DNA of 64,000 nt, taken from Aquila chrysaetos chrysaetos (taxonomy: Eukaryota > Chordata > Aves > Accipitriformes > Accipitridae). The stretch spans positions 29,058,363-29,122,362 of the forward strand of contig NC_044005.1 in assembly GCF_900496995.4 (NCBI RefSeq). Reading direction: 5' to 3'. This document shows positions 10,511 through 23,600 of the stretch, piece after piece. Each line of letters starts with the position of its first letter. Within the stretch, counting starts at the first letter, position 1. Position numbers and translations under genes: made by a program. The notes beneath the pieces were generated by a model that did no database searches, was not told the DNA's origin, and saw only the letters and a list, made by a program, of their open reading frames with translations.

Positions 10511-13500
10511 ATGTAGCTTCACAATTTAAGCACCCCTCAGTCAAAAATACCACTTTTCTCCTAATAGTCTTTCAGACTTTTTACTAATATATTGAATCTA
10601 GTGAACTGTGTAGTAACAAGAACAAGTGGAAATCGTCTCTAGCAAATTGTTCTTGTAGCTGAACTTTCCTGAATGTTTCATTACTCAATTAACCATGATT
10701 TAAATCAATCAGAAAATCCAGGAAATGAATAAAAGTAGGACTAGACTAAACAATGTTGACAATTTGATTATGTTATACACAGAATTCATCTGTTCACTGA
10801 AATCCTCTTAGTGTGATAACTCCACTCTTCTGATTACAATTATTTCATTTATGTGGTGAATGTGTTTTACTCTTGTTCTAATACCAGCTGTTATTTTAAG
10901 CAAATTTTTTCTCTTATCTGGAGGACCCTGGTATCAACAAGGGAATAGACATCCTTTGAAATTTGTTCATCCAAATGCATTAATAAAACAAGCACCCAGA
11001 TGTATTCCTCTTTGTAATGCAGTAAGAGCATGCAAGTGGCTACTTTTAAACATTTTCTCTTAGGCATGGGTGCATCCTTTGTGTCCGTGCAGCTATGATG
11101 TGTCTGCTTGATGACCACCATAGGGTTTCCAGTGTCTCTAGCTGTCTCCCTGTCCCTTCCAGTGATTCCCATTATCTACAAAAGATCATGAAAATCAATT
11201 TTATTTTGCATAAATGATTGTCATTTAAATATCAATAGCACAAAAAATGGTGCATGAGTTTAAAAGAACATCACCTTCCTTGAGCTGGGAAGAGTGTGAG
11301 TCTTGCTGCCATGCAGAGGGGAATATTGATGCCAGCAGGATGTTTTCAAGGGGGTGGCTGTTTGCACTGCTTGGGCCATAGGGTAAAAAAAAAACCTTGC
11401 TCAATTAGCTTTATCTTTTGTCAATGTCACTGCTCTTGTTTGGAATCACAGTGCATAATATACTCATCTCCTGACCAAACAGTTGAAGCAGAAAGCAAGT
11501 TAATCGGAAAGCAATGGCAATTCATTATGTATATTTTTCTCTTTTGATTAAAGAAGGGTTTCTTGTTTATCTCAAAAATTCTGGTCTTGTATTAAAAAAA
11601 CCAGGGAGCTTTAAGGAAAGGAAAAAAAAAAATCCCCCGATCAACATTTCCTGTAAAAGCAGAAACTTTCCACAGAATTTTTATAACTGAAACTAATTCT
11701 TTTAGTATTATGACTTCTAATTCATTTAGTTTCGTGACATTCATCACAGCGTACATACCACGTACCTGACAGCAGCTACATCACAAGGTCTGATGGAGCT
11801 TCCTACAGAGCTTGGTCTTCTGGTCTCCCAGCCAGGTAAGCATAAGGAAAAGTCATTACACTACACTTAAGACCAAATGGGGAGGAGGGAGAGAAAGAAA
11901 GGTAATCATACCAGGTCACATTTGGTGCTTCCCTCCAGGAATGGTTCCTGCTACCATTGGTAGGAATAGAGAAATGAGTTGTATTTCTTCCTAACCTTCT
12001 CCACCTAGTTACAAATGGTGTTACTTGAAAGGCTAACTAAGTCTTTTGCACTATAATGAGAGTAATAATGAATAATGGTACTTATGTGCAGTAAATTAGG
12101 CCCTTGCCAATACACATCCTTTTTACCCAGATGCTTACTTTCTTGAATTTCATAATAAATCAGAAATAATCTATGTGGATCAGGATGCAAAATTAACTTA
12201 AGGAAAAGAGTAACTGCGGTGTTCAGCAGAAGTTATTCAGTAATAATCAGCTTAATTAAGCATACCTTAATAAATCAGAATTATGAAAATAGAGTAAATT
12301 AATTTAAATAGTTATCTCAGAGTCTTCACACCACAAATCGCAATGATGAAAAAGACAGATAGCTGCAGATAATGAAATGTGTTGTTCTCAAATATGCCAC
12401 ATGATCACAGATTTATTTAGATACAGTTTATGTTCTTTGGGTTTGCTTTTGTTACGATCTTGCCAGATTTTCTTTTTGTATCGTAACTCTTGACTGCTAC
12501 TGTTCTTTGTTATTATATGTATTTCCCCTACAAGAGTAATCCTGCTAAAATCATTAGTACTTCTGCATACAAGTCTGTAAGCAACTGTTCACTGAATCAC
12601 CTGTTTTACATGAAAACAAATTGATGCTTACTTGTTTATGGGAATAATGGGTGCTTCAAAGGAGAGCACCTTTCTGTAACTCTCCTGTAAAACTTGTTTA
12701 AAAGCACTTTAAATTCAATATCTTGACAATTTCTGCCTGAATACATCAGGTGAGATCTTACTCAATAAAAGTCAGTGGAAGTTGTTAACTGAAGTAAATC
12801 CCAACATTAGCTGAAGACAAAATTGAATGCATTATATATAACTTATATTAATAGTTGAAATCAATTTAACTTTGTTTACAGGAAAGCATAGTTATCTTTT
12901 TCAAAATCTATATAGTCATCCTGAAACTTTGCTTTTGAAGGAGGAACATATGCCAGGGCCCACTGATTGCACTATGCTTCAGTGCTCTTCTACAATGCTT
13001 TCAGTGTCCCAGGTGAACAGACACTATTCCCTTGCCATCTTTGCTTATGAATATCAAATCCCTCCAGCATCCTCTCCTATGACTCCCCATTGTAAATTTA
13101 AGAGCGCTATATTTCAAAACCCAGTACAATTATGGGTAGCTACATGTCACATTACCTACTAAGATATGTGCTTAGTGCTGAAGTTGGGGAAATCTGTTAA
13201 TATTTATCTGCTGTCTAACATTACAGTGCAATTGGAGCAATGTTTCTGAAAGACCAGTTCAGTACATTAGCTCTCAAATAAGAAAAAATATACTTTCATC
13301 ATTGAAATTATTCACTTAAAACAGCACTTCAGCCAAACATTGTCCACGCTGACCTTGCAATTATATTGCATCTAGTGTGTACTGATTTCCATACCGTATG
13401 TTTTTCCACCTGTAATTGAGGCTATTAAGCAGAACGCACTCTCTGTATCTACCAGATTATACAGAAGGTGTAAACTCAACAAAACACACGTTGGGGATGC

Positions 13501-13697
13501 TGCTGCTGAAGTTACACTATGAGGGCTCATCGCCAGTCAGAGGAACGCTCCTCCCATTTGGAAGGTGCAGCTCAGCATCTTTTGTTCAGTAGAGATGCTG
13601 CCATTCCCTGGGTAAATTGCAAACACTGCTTAGTAAAAATCATTCTGGGATAAACTAATCTGGAAAAAAGAGAGACACTGTGATGACACAATTCTCA
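10511..13697. other. AT-rich sequence without a gene
   Basis: CpG-poor sequence with no open frame above about 100 codons and no recognised repeat. A purine run lies near 11878-11900. A segment at about 12745-12800 vaguely resembles an ancient amniote repeat (see 22075-22165) but is too diverged to call. Confidence 0.55.
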
Positions 13698-13743
13698 TTT
13701 TTAGAATTAGATTAGAATTATAATTTTAGATTAGAATTTTTTT
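13698..13743. repeat. Short A/T tandem repeat (TTTTAGATTAGAATT-like)
   Basis: Two to three imperfect copies of a TTTTAGA(ATTAG)ATTAGAATT unit with a central AATTATAATT palindrome. It looks like local slippage in AT-rich DNA; no function is inferred. Confidence 0.6.
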
Positions 13744-16700
13744 CAATAATTTTAATACTGCTGTTTGAATTACTCCTTAGAAGAGATGGTATTTCTCTGA
13801 CTGAATGAGGAACTTATAAAAATGCTGAATTTTAAATAACTAAATCTCATTCAGATTTAAATAATCATTTGCCCACAAACTTTTCAGGATTTAGGAATTA
13901 ATGTGTCAGGTTGTCTGGCTACTAAAAATATCAACAAAAAAAATCACCACTTTAATTCATACAAAAATATCTTTAAACATTTTTTTTTTTTTAAATACTT
14001 TGTGTTTTGTACACTGCTTGTCTCTGGTTATTAATGTACTATGAGCTGAGAATGCTGATGATCTAATTTGCTTCTGAAAACATGGAAAATGTCTAAATCG
14101 GAAATGTTCCTAGAGGCCCAGGGGAAAGCATAATAAAAGTAAAGCCATCTTGAGATCCTAATCTGGGTTAGAATTTTACATTGTTCTTGCAATATAAAGT
14201 AATTATGGAATCAACTATTAGAAGATGCTGAATTAGAGTCTGGATGGCACCAAAAAATCACTGTCATGAAGGACGGGATAGGACATTTGCATGTGAAAGG
14301 ATTGTGAACAGTATCTATAAAGAATTGTGAAATTACTACCATATTTATTATTATAATTTTGTATCATCACAGTCTCATTTCAGCATGACCTATAAGAATA
14401 GATCAAATTAATGTCATTTTCTCTTCTTGTTAACATCTTTATCACAAGAGCAAGCTGTCACAATTTTAGTGTCTAAAATAGTCTACGAATTACAGAGGGC
14501 AGGAGCTGGACCATTTCCCCGCTCTGCGCCTTGGTTGGCTCACCTCTCTCAGTTCGCTCTTCCTTCCCCACCACACAGGGTGACAATCAGCATAAAAGCT
14601 CTTTGTATCCTGCTCTCCAGTAAAAAAAGAAGACAGCCTTCGCTGTTTTAAACCTCAAGGTGAGTTAAAAATGTAGAACAGAGCTGGATGAAAAGAGAGT
14701 GGAGGAAGAGGAGGTTTGAATGGAGGCAAGGGTTAGAAAGGATCGTACAAGAAAATTAAAGCAAGTATATACACGCTTGTTTTAATGTACATACATACAC
14801 ATGGTTAGAATACACACTGTCAAAATAATTGCTTTTATACGTGCAACCACCCAGTCCCCCAAAATGATTTGATGGTAAGAGAAAGATCTGTCTCTAGGAC
14901 TTCACTGGCAGTTTTCAATAGCAAGTATTTTGGACCTTAAAAAGACCAAGACTGTTACATGAAAATAATTTGGCCTTTGGAAATGTTGTCTTTTTATACT
15001 AGACTATGGAAAAATAGAGGTTATGGTTGGTAAGTTTTGTCTTGTTTTTCCCTTCCATCTCCCTTTTTGTTTTTTCTTCAACAATTTCAAATAAAAGGAC
15101 AGGAAAGGAAAGACCAAAACATCACCAAGTAATTTCCCAAGTGAAATTTTAAGACATTTTCTTGAGTATTTTCAAAAAAAGAAAAAAATCTTTCATTTGG
15201 ATACCTATTGAACAAAGGTTGCAGGCCTTTGAAACTAGTTAGTCCCTCCTTTCGCAAACATTTTATTTGCTTGGTTTTAAGGCACTATTCAATAAGTGAA
15301 TATTCTGTGAGATGTTGCTATTCCTGATTCAACATTGTTAATTATTGTCTGAGCTGCTATAGTCCACTTTTACCTATAGAAATGAGATGTATGTCTCAGA
15401 TACAAGTTACATGAGATGTCTAATAATTTTTTAGGAAAATAGGAAGTGGTTGAAGAAAGTAAAATGATGGGGTTTGGATATCAGGTAAAAGAATGCTGCA
15501 GCCTTGCCCTACTGAGTTATGAATAAATATTACATCCGTTTAAAGGTCCCTCAGATCACATTGTTCACTGGGTATTTAAAAAAAAATTGATAAACACAGA
15601 CAGTAGCTACGTACTGATCTCTGAATAACATCAATTCACTTTTATACCTTTTGGGCGGGGGCAGGGAAGAGAGTTTTAGGAGGGGGTTTTTAATAACTTA
15701 GACTCAACTTGCCATGGTATTTACAACATCAGGCACAAGCACTTTCCTTCAGAGTGAAAGACCCATTTGTGATGTCTTCAGGCTCCTGATGTGAAGGTGT
15801 GATGTGGCCTCTTTCCTCCATCCCCCAGTTACCCATGGAGAAAATGGGACCTCCAGTCATGGAGGGAAGCCCTGCTTTTTTTCCAGCTAAATGTTAGCTA
15901 GCCAACATGAGGGAGTTGATGTGTGGGTAGTTCACTAAATACCCCAGCTTCAAATTCACTCTACAAACCCCTGGGATTGTCGTTAATGGCTCTATGCCAT
16001 ATGATCTTGTAAATGTAGTGTTGCACCACTGAACAGATACGAGGGCTGCTGTTGTCGTGTTATCATTATCTTCTTATAGAATGTGATATAAACTTCCAGA
16101 GCCATATAAACAGCATTTGGAACAACGATGATTTCCCAATTAGAGCTGGCTGTTCTGGACATTTGCATACAATTCAGATAACATCCCCTCTCTTCCCTCC
16201 ACCCAGCTGAACTGTGGTGCTCCAGGACATACTCCTTTGGGCTCAGCAAAAGGGCTACCTGCTCAGCTGAGTCCCAGACAAGCAAAGGGATGTAGCAGGT
16301 TTTCCAGAGAAAACCATAATTCCAGCAACAATTCTAATTCCAGCACTGCCTGCAAGAGGCACAAGGTGTATATATTCCATGGAAAACATTGTCAAAGAAG
16401 AAAAAAAAACCGGTACCCCAGGAGTACTTTATCTGACCCCACAAAACACTTGTGCATGGACATAACTTTGTTGAAAGCCTTGGCCAAACTGGTGTCGGGA
16501 TGCCTCTGTCAGTGAGCACCTGTGCTGAAATGCTCGTGGACCTGGGAGCTGCACGGGAGAAGCAGCAGCGTGAGCTACGCCATGCTATTTAAATTGGCTC
16601 AACATGCTAGGCTTTTGGAAGAGCCCGTGTCTACCCCCTTCAGTTCTACTCTGCTTGATAATCAGCAGTAAGATGAAAACAATGGCTTAGGCAAGCAGAT

Positions 16701-18229
16701 AAATTGTTCTAACTGCTAATGAATGGATTTGGGGGTTTGGTGCCTTCTTCACCTCAACATCGTTTTCAGTGGTGGCAATCCAGAGGCTCTGTCTGTCTGA
16801 CCATTCCCTAACCTCCATCTGCCAAGCTATCTGGGTTAAAAAGAATACTGCAACCTAATACCAAGACAGCAGCTGAACATCAAAGCTCACAGAACTGGGG
16901 GTACAGTGAAGAATTAGTTTTGGGCAACCTGCTGTTCCAGCTCAGCAGCAAATAAAGTGGTTTGGAGCATTATTTACATGCATAATTCACGAGGGTGCTT
17001 CTTAGAGAAAAGTAAAACCAAAGCCTTGAGGAGTTCCAAAATAATCTCTACCTTCTCTTTGATATGCTGAATATGTTGACAGCTCATTTGTATTGGGGTT
17101 TTTTGGTTTAAGACTATCCAAGGGGTATAACTGCATACCAGTTTCCAGAAGGATTAGGAGAATAAGGCATAATTTGATGTAGGTCATGTTGTTGTCAAAT
17201 GATGGCTTTTCAAATGGTATATTTATATACTACTAATTCCAGTTTCCATTGTATGTAAAGGATGATTACTCATTTAATGAAGAGACTTCACTGGAACAGA
17301 GTTTTGTCACAAGATAATGGTCTCATGCTGTTAACTAAATGGGAAAGCATTTATGGTAAAATATATACACTCTAATTTATGAGATTAGCTTGTACAAAGG
17401 GAAGATCCAGCAATGGGATGTAGGGAAACATGAGAAAATATATTACGAGAAAAAGAATATTTGCTTGTCCATAACAACAAAAATGGTAACACACAAAAAA
17501 ACACTGCTTTGTTGTCTTTACCCTCACAATACATGTACATGTCAATAACTGGTTATATCAGTGCGAGTTACATGCACCTGTGGGGAAGAAAATCGCTTAA
17601 CGGTGATTGCTACAGAACTGCAGGATTCAACCCTTCTGCCATTGGAGACTGGGTAAATAAAACAAAAGGGTATTTTCTGTAAGTTTATATGCCTCTTGGC
17701 TTAGGTACCCTCCACCCCTAAGTACATGTTACGTTCTGCATTCAGCACGTGTTCAGGGAGTGCTCCTAACTCCTCTTTAAGTTCCTCTATTTATATTACC
17801 AATATAAATTAACTTGCATATAGGAGCTTCCTAATATTCCTGAATGTGGTGTTAATATACAGCTATAAACCCAAAGTGTTAATCAGGACTAGTGAGACAA
17901 AAGATCTCCCTAAGGGGAAATTGTCAGTTACATAATCAGAATACATTAAAATCTAGTAGACTGCATGTTTTTCATAAAAAAGAGCAAAATGAAGGGCTGA
18001 ATTTATAGCCAGCAGACAAAGCTCCCTTAAAAATAAGCCTATTAATGTTTCCTGCAAGGTCAGATCAAGGGTGATGAAATGAGAATTGACCAAACACGAG
18101 AGCAATTCCCAGCTAAATAAAAAGCCAGATATTCTTTTCTTCACTGACAACGGAAAATGAACATAGAGACAAGAAGGGTTGATCACCGATGCCAAAAATG
18201 TACTTTCCATTCTCCGAGCTTTCTAAAGT
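13744..18229. other. AT-rich sequence without a recognised gene
   Basis: Includes T13 at 13980-13992. The octamer ATTTGCAT, preceded each time by GGAC, occurs near 14285 and again near 16158. A slightly GC-richer stretch lies at about 16150-16600, with frames at 16237-16515 (plus) and 15992-16285 (minus) whose translations are not convincing. No RNA gene or repeat family recognised. Confidence 0.5.
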
Positions 18230-19160
18230 CTCTTCTTTTATCCATTTTCTATTTTTCATCATATTGCCATTCTCCCTTTTTTGTCAATGACCTTTCTTCA
18301 GTCCAGCTCAGCTTCTGTCTAATGACCTGAAGAGGCCTTCTTCACAGGCTGGAAAGCTTTAGATTTAAGATCCCCCTCCTTCATTAGAGTGAAAAGTGAA
18401 CAGCCTCTATGTGCTGGGTGTTAATGAATGTGAAGAAAGATTTTTTTTGTATGTGTTTTACACATTATGTTCTTGACTCCTTGAGGTGCTACAATAAATT
18501 GCTGCGCTTCATTTACAAGGAGTGATAACAGAAGCAAAATGAGGATCTGGCGGCAAATTACTTCTCAGTTCACCCTGGGTCAGGCTGCTGGGGCTAATGA
18601 GAAGAGGTGCTCTAATTTTAAACTCCTCCTCGACCAAGCTATTCTTGCATTAATGTTCACTGCTATAAATTGTAAAGTCAAATGAAGGAGCACTGTTGAA
18701 AATTAACCAGTATTTTTATCCTTTGAGTACCCAATAGAACATATTTTGGCTTCTAAGCCTGGTGGTTATCAAAGGCAGCACAGCTACACCAGCCGCTCCT
18801 GCCTCACCGCAGCAGGACGCTCCCCGCATGCACACACCGCTGTTTCTGCCTTTTCTTTACATGGGAGGAGGAAATGGTACGGGTTTCCAACAAGATTATA
18901 ATTTAACTCAAAGAAGAAGGTGTTTAAAGTCAGCCTTTTTGTGTCCCTTTAACAGGACACTGCACACAGACATTAAAAGTCGTGCAGAATTACTCCGTCC
19001 ATTTAACGCTGCCGCATGTTTAATGAATTGTAATTGTGTATATGGAAAGACCCTGTAAATCACTGACCCATTTAGGTCTATGAGCACTTTGTTGCTATAA
19101 GCCCAAAGCAGGATTTGAGTAGTTAATGAGAAACTAATGCAGCACCTGCTTCTCTCATGA
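18230..19160. promoter_or_regulatory. Candidate noncoding regulatory block with TAAT motifs
   Basis: A repeat-free stretch with many TAAT/ATTA cores (for example around 18420, 18595, 18650 and 19020) and a local CpG rise at 18780-19020, about 11 CpGs. Two partly overlapping frames (plus 18762-19058, minus 18908-19273) have no recognisable content. By composition it resembles a developmental enhancer. This is inference; only alignment to other amniotes could support it. Confidence 0.25.
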
Positions 19161-19212
19161 AATATGTTCCTAAGCCTACATTTTACCAATTTAACAAAAT
19201 CAAATACAATAC

Positions 19213-19232
19213 AAAAAAAAAAAAAAAAAAAA
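19213..19232. repeat. Poly-A tract, 20 bp
   Basis: Twenty A followed by an A/C-rich tail to about 19262. No retrocopy body is recognisable on either side. Confidence 0.85.
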
Positions 19233-20541
19233 GAGACAAACAAATAAACCCCCAAAACAAAACCATAGCCCACAGTTCATACTAGGGCAGTTATGCATCT
19301 TTGAAGAACAGAGTTCCAGATTCTCATCACTGGATTTATTATTGATAGCTTGGCACTGACTGCAATGACGTTAATATATCTAAAACATATATCAATGACA
19401 TGGCATTCATTTGTTGTGTGATGTGTCTGTCCTGGTACATTCTCCCATGAAATTGCTACATAACATACAAATTAACCACACTACCCTACTCTAATCATTG
19501 TAATCAGTTATGTTTTCATGTGTACATTACTAATATATAAGGTTGTTGTAGTTCTTGTGTGTGGTTTAATTGCTTGTTTTTGCATATCTTGTGTGATTGA
19601 TGATGTTCTAGAAATCTTTTCCCCGAAAGGAGACTTTCTAAATTACTTTGTTTAGATGCTAATGATTGTATTTCATTAGTGGCCCTCTCATCCAGAATCA
19701 TCTTTAAATGAATGAATATGCCATAATTAAAAATCTGAATTATGAATTACTTTGAAAGGAGACAACATTGTCCCGATTTCCCACTGCGACTCAGTGTTAT
19801 TTCAATTATGTAAATATGTTTAATCATTCCCCTTTTGTTTTTCTAATTATTTAATATTAATGTTGCTTTACCCCTTTATTGCTACAAGAAGGGATATGGC
19901 ATCTTAAATGAGAGTACTTAGACAAGTGATACACAGATGACTAGATTCAAGCAGACATTTACCAGAATGCATAACCCATTTCAAAAACAAACATGCTATT
20001 AACATTCATACTAATATAGCAACACTAGCAGTAATTGCACTTCATGCATGTTTTGTCTTTATAAACCTAATGTATTCACAATGTACAATCTCCAATCAAT
20101 TTTCTTATCAAACTTAAAATCCATTTGTACAACTTTAAATTCTCTCGAAGTGCAGATTTTAAGAAATGAGATTTCTCTTCCCACAGGCTGCACTTTTTCA
20201 ATAGTTTAAAAAACAGATAAAAATTATAAAACATCTGGACATAAGATCTTGTTTTCTGACCGATACAGCCAGTTCTATTTTATAGGACCAGCAAGCAAAT
20301 TCTTTCCTGTGAGTCTGAGCAACACAAAAAAATTAATGTTCCTGAAAATTCATGCAGAATACAGCACTTTTATGGAAATTCACAAAATCAAAGGACTGTG
20401 AAATTAATATCTGTAAAATTATCAACATCATAAATCCACAGAAGGGGTTACACATGCTGATACACATAACTGATAATGGGAATTAATTACAAAATATTTA
20501 TACATCATGGAAATGTTATGTGAGTTTCTAACTAAATGTAA
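19233..20541. other. AT-rich sequence without a gene
   Basis: Rich in TAAT cores, for example 19735-19870, with a near-palindromic ACAACATTGT at about 19762-19771. That arrangement resembles paired SOX half-sites, but such short matches occur by chance. No open frame of note. Confidence 0.5.
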
Positions 20542-21370
20542 TTATAGTCTAAAAAGTAATAATTTGTCAATTGCTTTGAAGCATCCTGAAGTAAAATTCC
20601 TAGAACTACAGTATCTCACTCCTGAATAAGAGTAGCAACACAAGTTCAAACCATTATTTAAAAGATCTTTGTTTGTAAATAATCTGAAACACAACCATAG
20701 GATACAGAAAGAAATTTGAGTTTTATTCCTACACTCTTTAAAGACCACTGCAGCCCTGTGAAAAAGTGGGAACCTGTTAGTGGAAGGTAACGCATCTGTT
20801 TCAGTTCTTATCAGCAACAGCCATAAAATTTGTTTAATACTAAAAAATCTGCATTTTTAATGATAGGTTTTACATTTTGCCAACCACCAGGGTCAAAAAG
20901 GATAATGAAATGTACATGAGTATTATCAGTAAAAACATCCCGCCACTTCCAGTTTGAATTTATTACTGCCTGCTTTGCAGTTTTTGCAGAGGGAATACTT
21001 CCAATTAACATTGCTGCTCTTTCAGCCTCTGAATTGCACTTGGATGATTAAACACAAATGAAAAAAAAAAAATTGCTAATAGCATGTTCTTGTTTGGATT
21101 TTTTTTTAAATAAAACTTTTCATAGACAAAAGGAAGGTGGTCATTTTCCATGGACTTCTCTGTATTGATGCAGCCACTGTGGTGGGCTTTATTCAGCACA
21201 TCACTCTTGCCATCGGAACGAAGGTCCTGCCTGCAGGCAGATTTATGCGTTTTGTCAAACACACTCACAATTCTGGCCAGTTCAGCAAGTTCTATTACAG
21301 CACGTATTTTTGCGTAGGTTTATTTTTTGTCAGTAACATCTTTCACAGTCGTCTTTAGTGGCACTGACAT
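20542..21370 (-). pseudogene. Coding-like block, possibly a decayed retrocopy (parent unknown)
   Basis: Three open stretches on the minus strand follow one another. The first runs from an ATG at 21370-21368 to a stop at 21007-21005, about 122 codons with a single internal TAA at 21322-21320. The second, 21011-20811 (66 codons), and third, 20817-20542 (91 codons), are each in the -1 frame relative to the one before. The translation begins MSVPLKTTVKDVTDKK and is mixed, not low-complexity. In DNA this AT-rich a frame should meet a stop every 15-20 codons, so the chain is unusual. I cannot name a parent protein. It could be a frameshifted processed pseudogene, an old transposon ORF or chance. 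A12 and T-rich runs near 21061 and 21100 interrupt it and no clear poly-A tail or target duplication is seen. Confidence 0.3.
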
Positions 21371-22074
21371 TTTCAATCAAAAAATGACACAAAGTAGCAG
21401 CTGCAATTTCCATTCTATTACAATTTTGTGTGTGTGAGACAATGTCTATAACTAATTTAGAAAAACTAATGAAAGCAACCCCTTAGTATTTCTGCATATT
21501 GGTTCCAGTGAAGTACTGTTTCTAGGGAGAACACATTTTTTGAGGGAAGATACTTTCCAAAACAACTTTGAACAAAAGTCAGAGGAGGAAAGAAGTGAGA
21601 AAGGGATATCCAAACTTTTATGGGCTGGTATGTTAAAAATAAAGAAAGAAAATAGCAAAGAAGCTTAGCCTGGCAGCCTCCATTTTATATGTTAAATTTT
21701 TCACCAGACAGTTTAATTACAAAAATTAGGAATGGTAATTGCTACATATAAATGTAAAGTGTCTCTCTTGGCCCAGCACAGGGGATAAAAATGCCCAACT
21801 AAATCCCAACCTATAATGCCACTCTCTGTTCTCAGGATTCTTAAGTATGCAAATAGTTTTTCCACTTAAGATCTCACAGACACAGATCTGGTCAAAGCAA
21901 ATTACCCAAACAGTTTGCATTCATCAGAGAGGAAAAGAGATGATAAGGCAGATAAAACCAATGAATGTAGACATTTTGAACAAAAGCCTGCCATTTTACA
22001 GAGGAGATTATCTTGTACTCTAATTCTCTAGTTATATAGGTAGCAGAAACTTATTTTCATATTATAAGATAATG
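21371..22074. other. No recognisable feature
   Basis: AT-rich DNA with short overlapping minus-strand frames (21452-21658 and 21726-21920) that resemble nothing known. Confidence 0.6.
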
Positions 22075-22165
22075 TGAGGTGAAATGGCAGATAAAACCTG
22101 GCTTCACTGAAGTGAATGACAAGATTTTCATTGACATGAATGGAGTAATTTTGTTCCAGGGTGTT
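22075..22165. repeat. Ancient amniote repeat relic with inverted symmetry
   Basis: The core at about 22097-22147 pairs CACTGAAGTGAATGACAAGA with a loose inverse (TCATTGACATGAATGG) a few bases on. This imitates a repeat I remember from turtle, crocodile and bird genomes, in which 'cactgaagtcaatgg' faces its own reverse complement. The family name is uncertain (probably CR1-related debris). No function inferred. Confidence 0.4.
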
Positions 22166-23349
22166 TATGCTGTGTGTCGTTTTTTCAGTGTTTTTTGTAA
22201 AAATACTAGCCTTTTTAACAGGGTTCTTTAACGTTCAGTATTACTTGTAGAGCCTATGTTCAGTCTGGTCACATGGAATTAATCATCTCAAAAAAAAAGA
22301 TCAGCTAGAGTATCAGTTGTAATTCAATTTTCTCATATTCATTTTGTGAGTAAAGTGTTCCCCTTTTCTTACATTTTAATTAAGATGGGCATAAAGCACG
22401 GAATTATCTTGTGGAATGTTACTCTGTGAAATGTTAAATATGACTAATCCTCTAATAAAATACAAAGGTACATAAAATCTTACTCTTGGTATAAATGCTT
22501 ATAACTTTGTCACATAGATGTCCCCAAAAGCATCATCTGTGATTTTATTACAGCCTTTTCCTTACCAAATCTCTCACTGCTCAACATTTAGGACCAGGAT
22601 TATGACAGAATCCAGACCCTGATACAGAGCTCAGGCAAGCTTCAGGTGTCAAACTCCAAAACTCCAAAGCACTTAAAACTTATCCCTACTCAGCAGCTGA
22701 TACTGAGAGCACCTGGCTGTTTTGGGGGCTCCCTGCGTAACCAAAACCCTTGCTGAATGTCACACTTCCTCTGTACATCTTGAACACCCCTGCTCTGCAC
22801 AGTGGGGTGTCGAGCACCCACCTCTGCCCACCTGAGTCCAAGGAGCAGGAACGATGGTGCCACAACGCTCTAGTTCAGGTGGTACAAACCACCACCTACC
22901 ACACAGTGCCAGTGGCCATTTTTAGTAGCTCCATGAGTGCCACCCTAAAGCGAGAATGATGGCACAGTTTTCGGCTGTCTGGGTGAGTCTAAGCAAGCTT
23001 TCCAACACGTCTTGGGTGAGGACAAATATTCATATTATGAATAACAATACAAATACTTAATGAAATTATGAATAAAACTGGTTGTTACAAAAGGAAGATT
23101 AAACAGTAAAACTATGAAGTAACATGATTAACACAATACATGGAAGCTGAAAAAGCAGGTAAATCAATTGCAATTAGTGTTCTGGTTATGCTTTAGCCTT
23201 CTGAGTTTATGCAGAGACTACCACTGACCCATTTGGAGAAAACCCATTAAATTCCTTGTCCTCCCTGTAGCGAACATAAAGACTAACTGATCTTCACCCC
23301 CTTCATAACCATCTGTGACATACTGGAAGAACTGTGTCTTGTTCCCTTT
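22166..23349. other. No gene recognised
   Basis: AT-rich, with a GC-richer stretch at 22600-22960. The frame 22750-22959 (plus, 69 codons) there is unremarkable. Confidence 0.55.
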
Positions 23350-23600
23350 TGCCTTTCCCTTCATTTAGCATAAACTGATCCAGACACATCATGCTTTCCA
23401 CACAGTTTAGCAAATATGACTTCTTTATCATTCCTGTGGCCTCTCTCTCTCCAGTGACCTGCTTTGTTCTGGAAATACCATGTCCAAAGCTGCACACAGT
23501 ACTCAACAGGAGTAACCACCTCTCACATCCATGAACTGACACTCCCATTAACACCTCTCAGAATGAAGTCTGCCTCTTTTTCTGCAAGGATTCCTCCAAA
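23350..23600 (-). mobile_element. CR1 LINE relic, antisense, 3' part of ORF2/UTR region
   Basis: On the plus strand several stretches follow, in order, the antisense consensus I recall for amniote CR1: TAAACTGATCCAG near 23371, then GCTGCACACAGTACTCAACA near 23490, then ACTCCCATTAACACCTCTCA near 23550 and GAATGAAGTCTGCCTCTTTT shortly after. The order and spacing agree, so the element lies on the minus strand. It is heavily diverged, 5'-truncated and lacks an intact ORF, so it is an inactive fossil. Boundaries are approximate; homology may extend to about 23660. Confidence 0.65.

Noticed and set aside
13400..20800. Octamer and SOX-like motifs as specific regulatory sites
   Set aside because: Motifs of 8-10 bp are expected by chance many times in 64 kb; without conservation they cannot be called individually.
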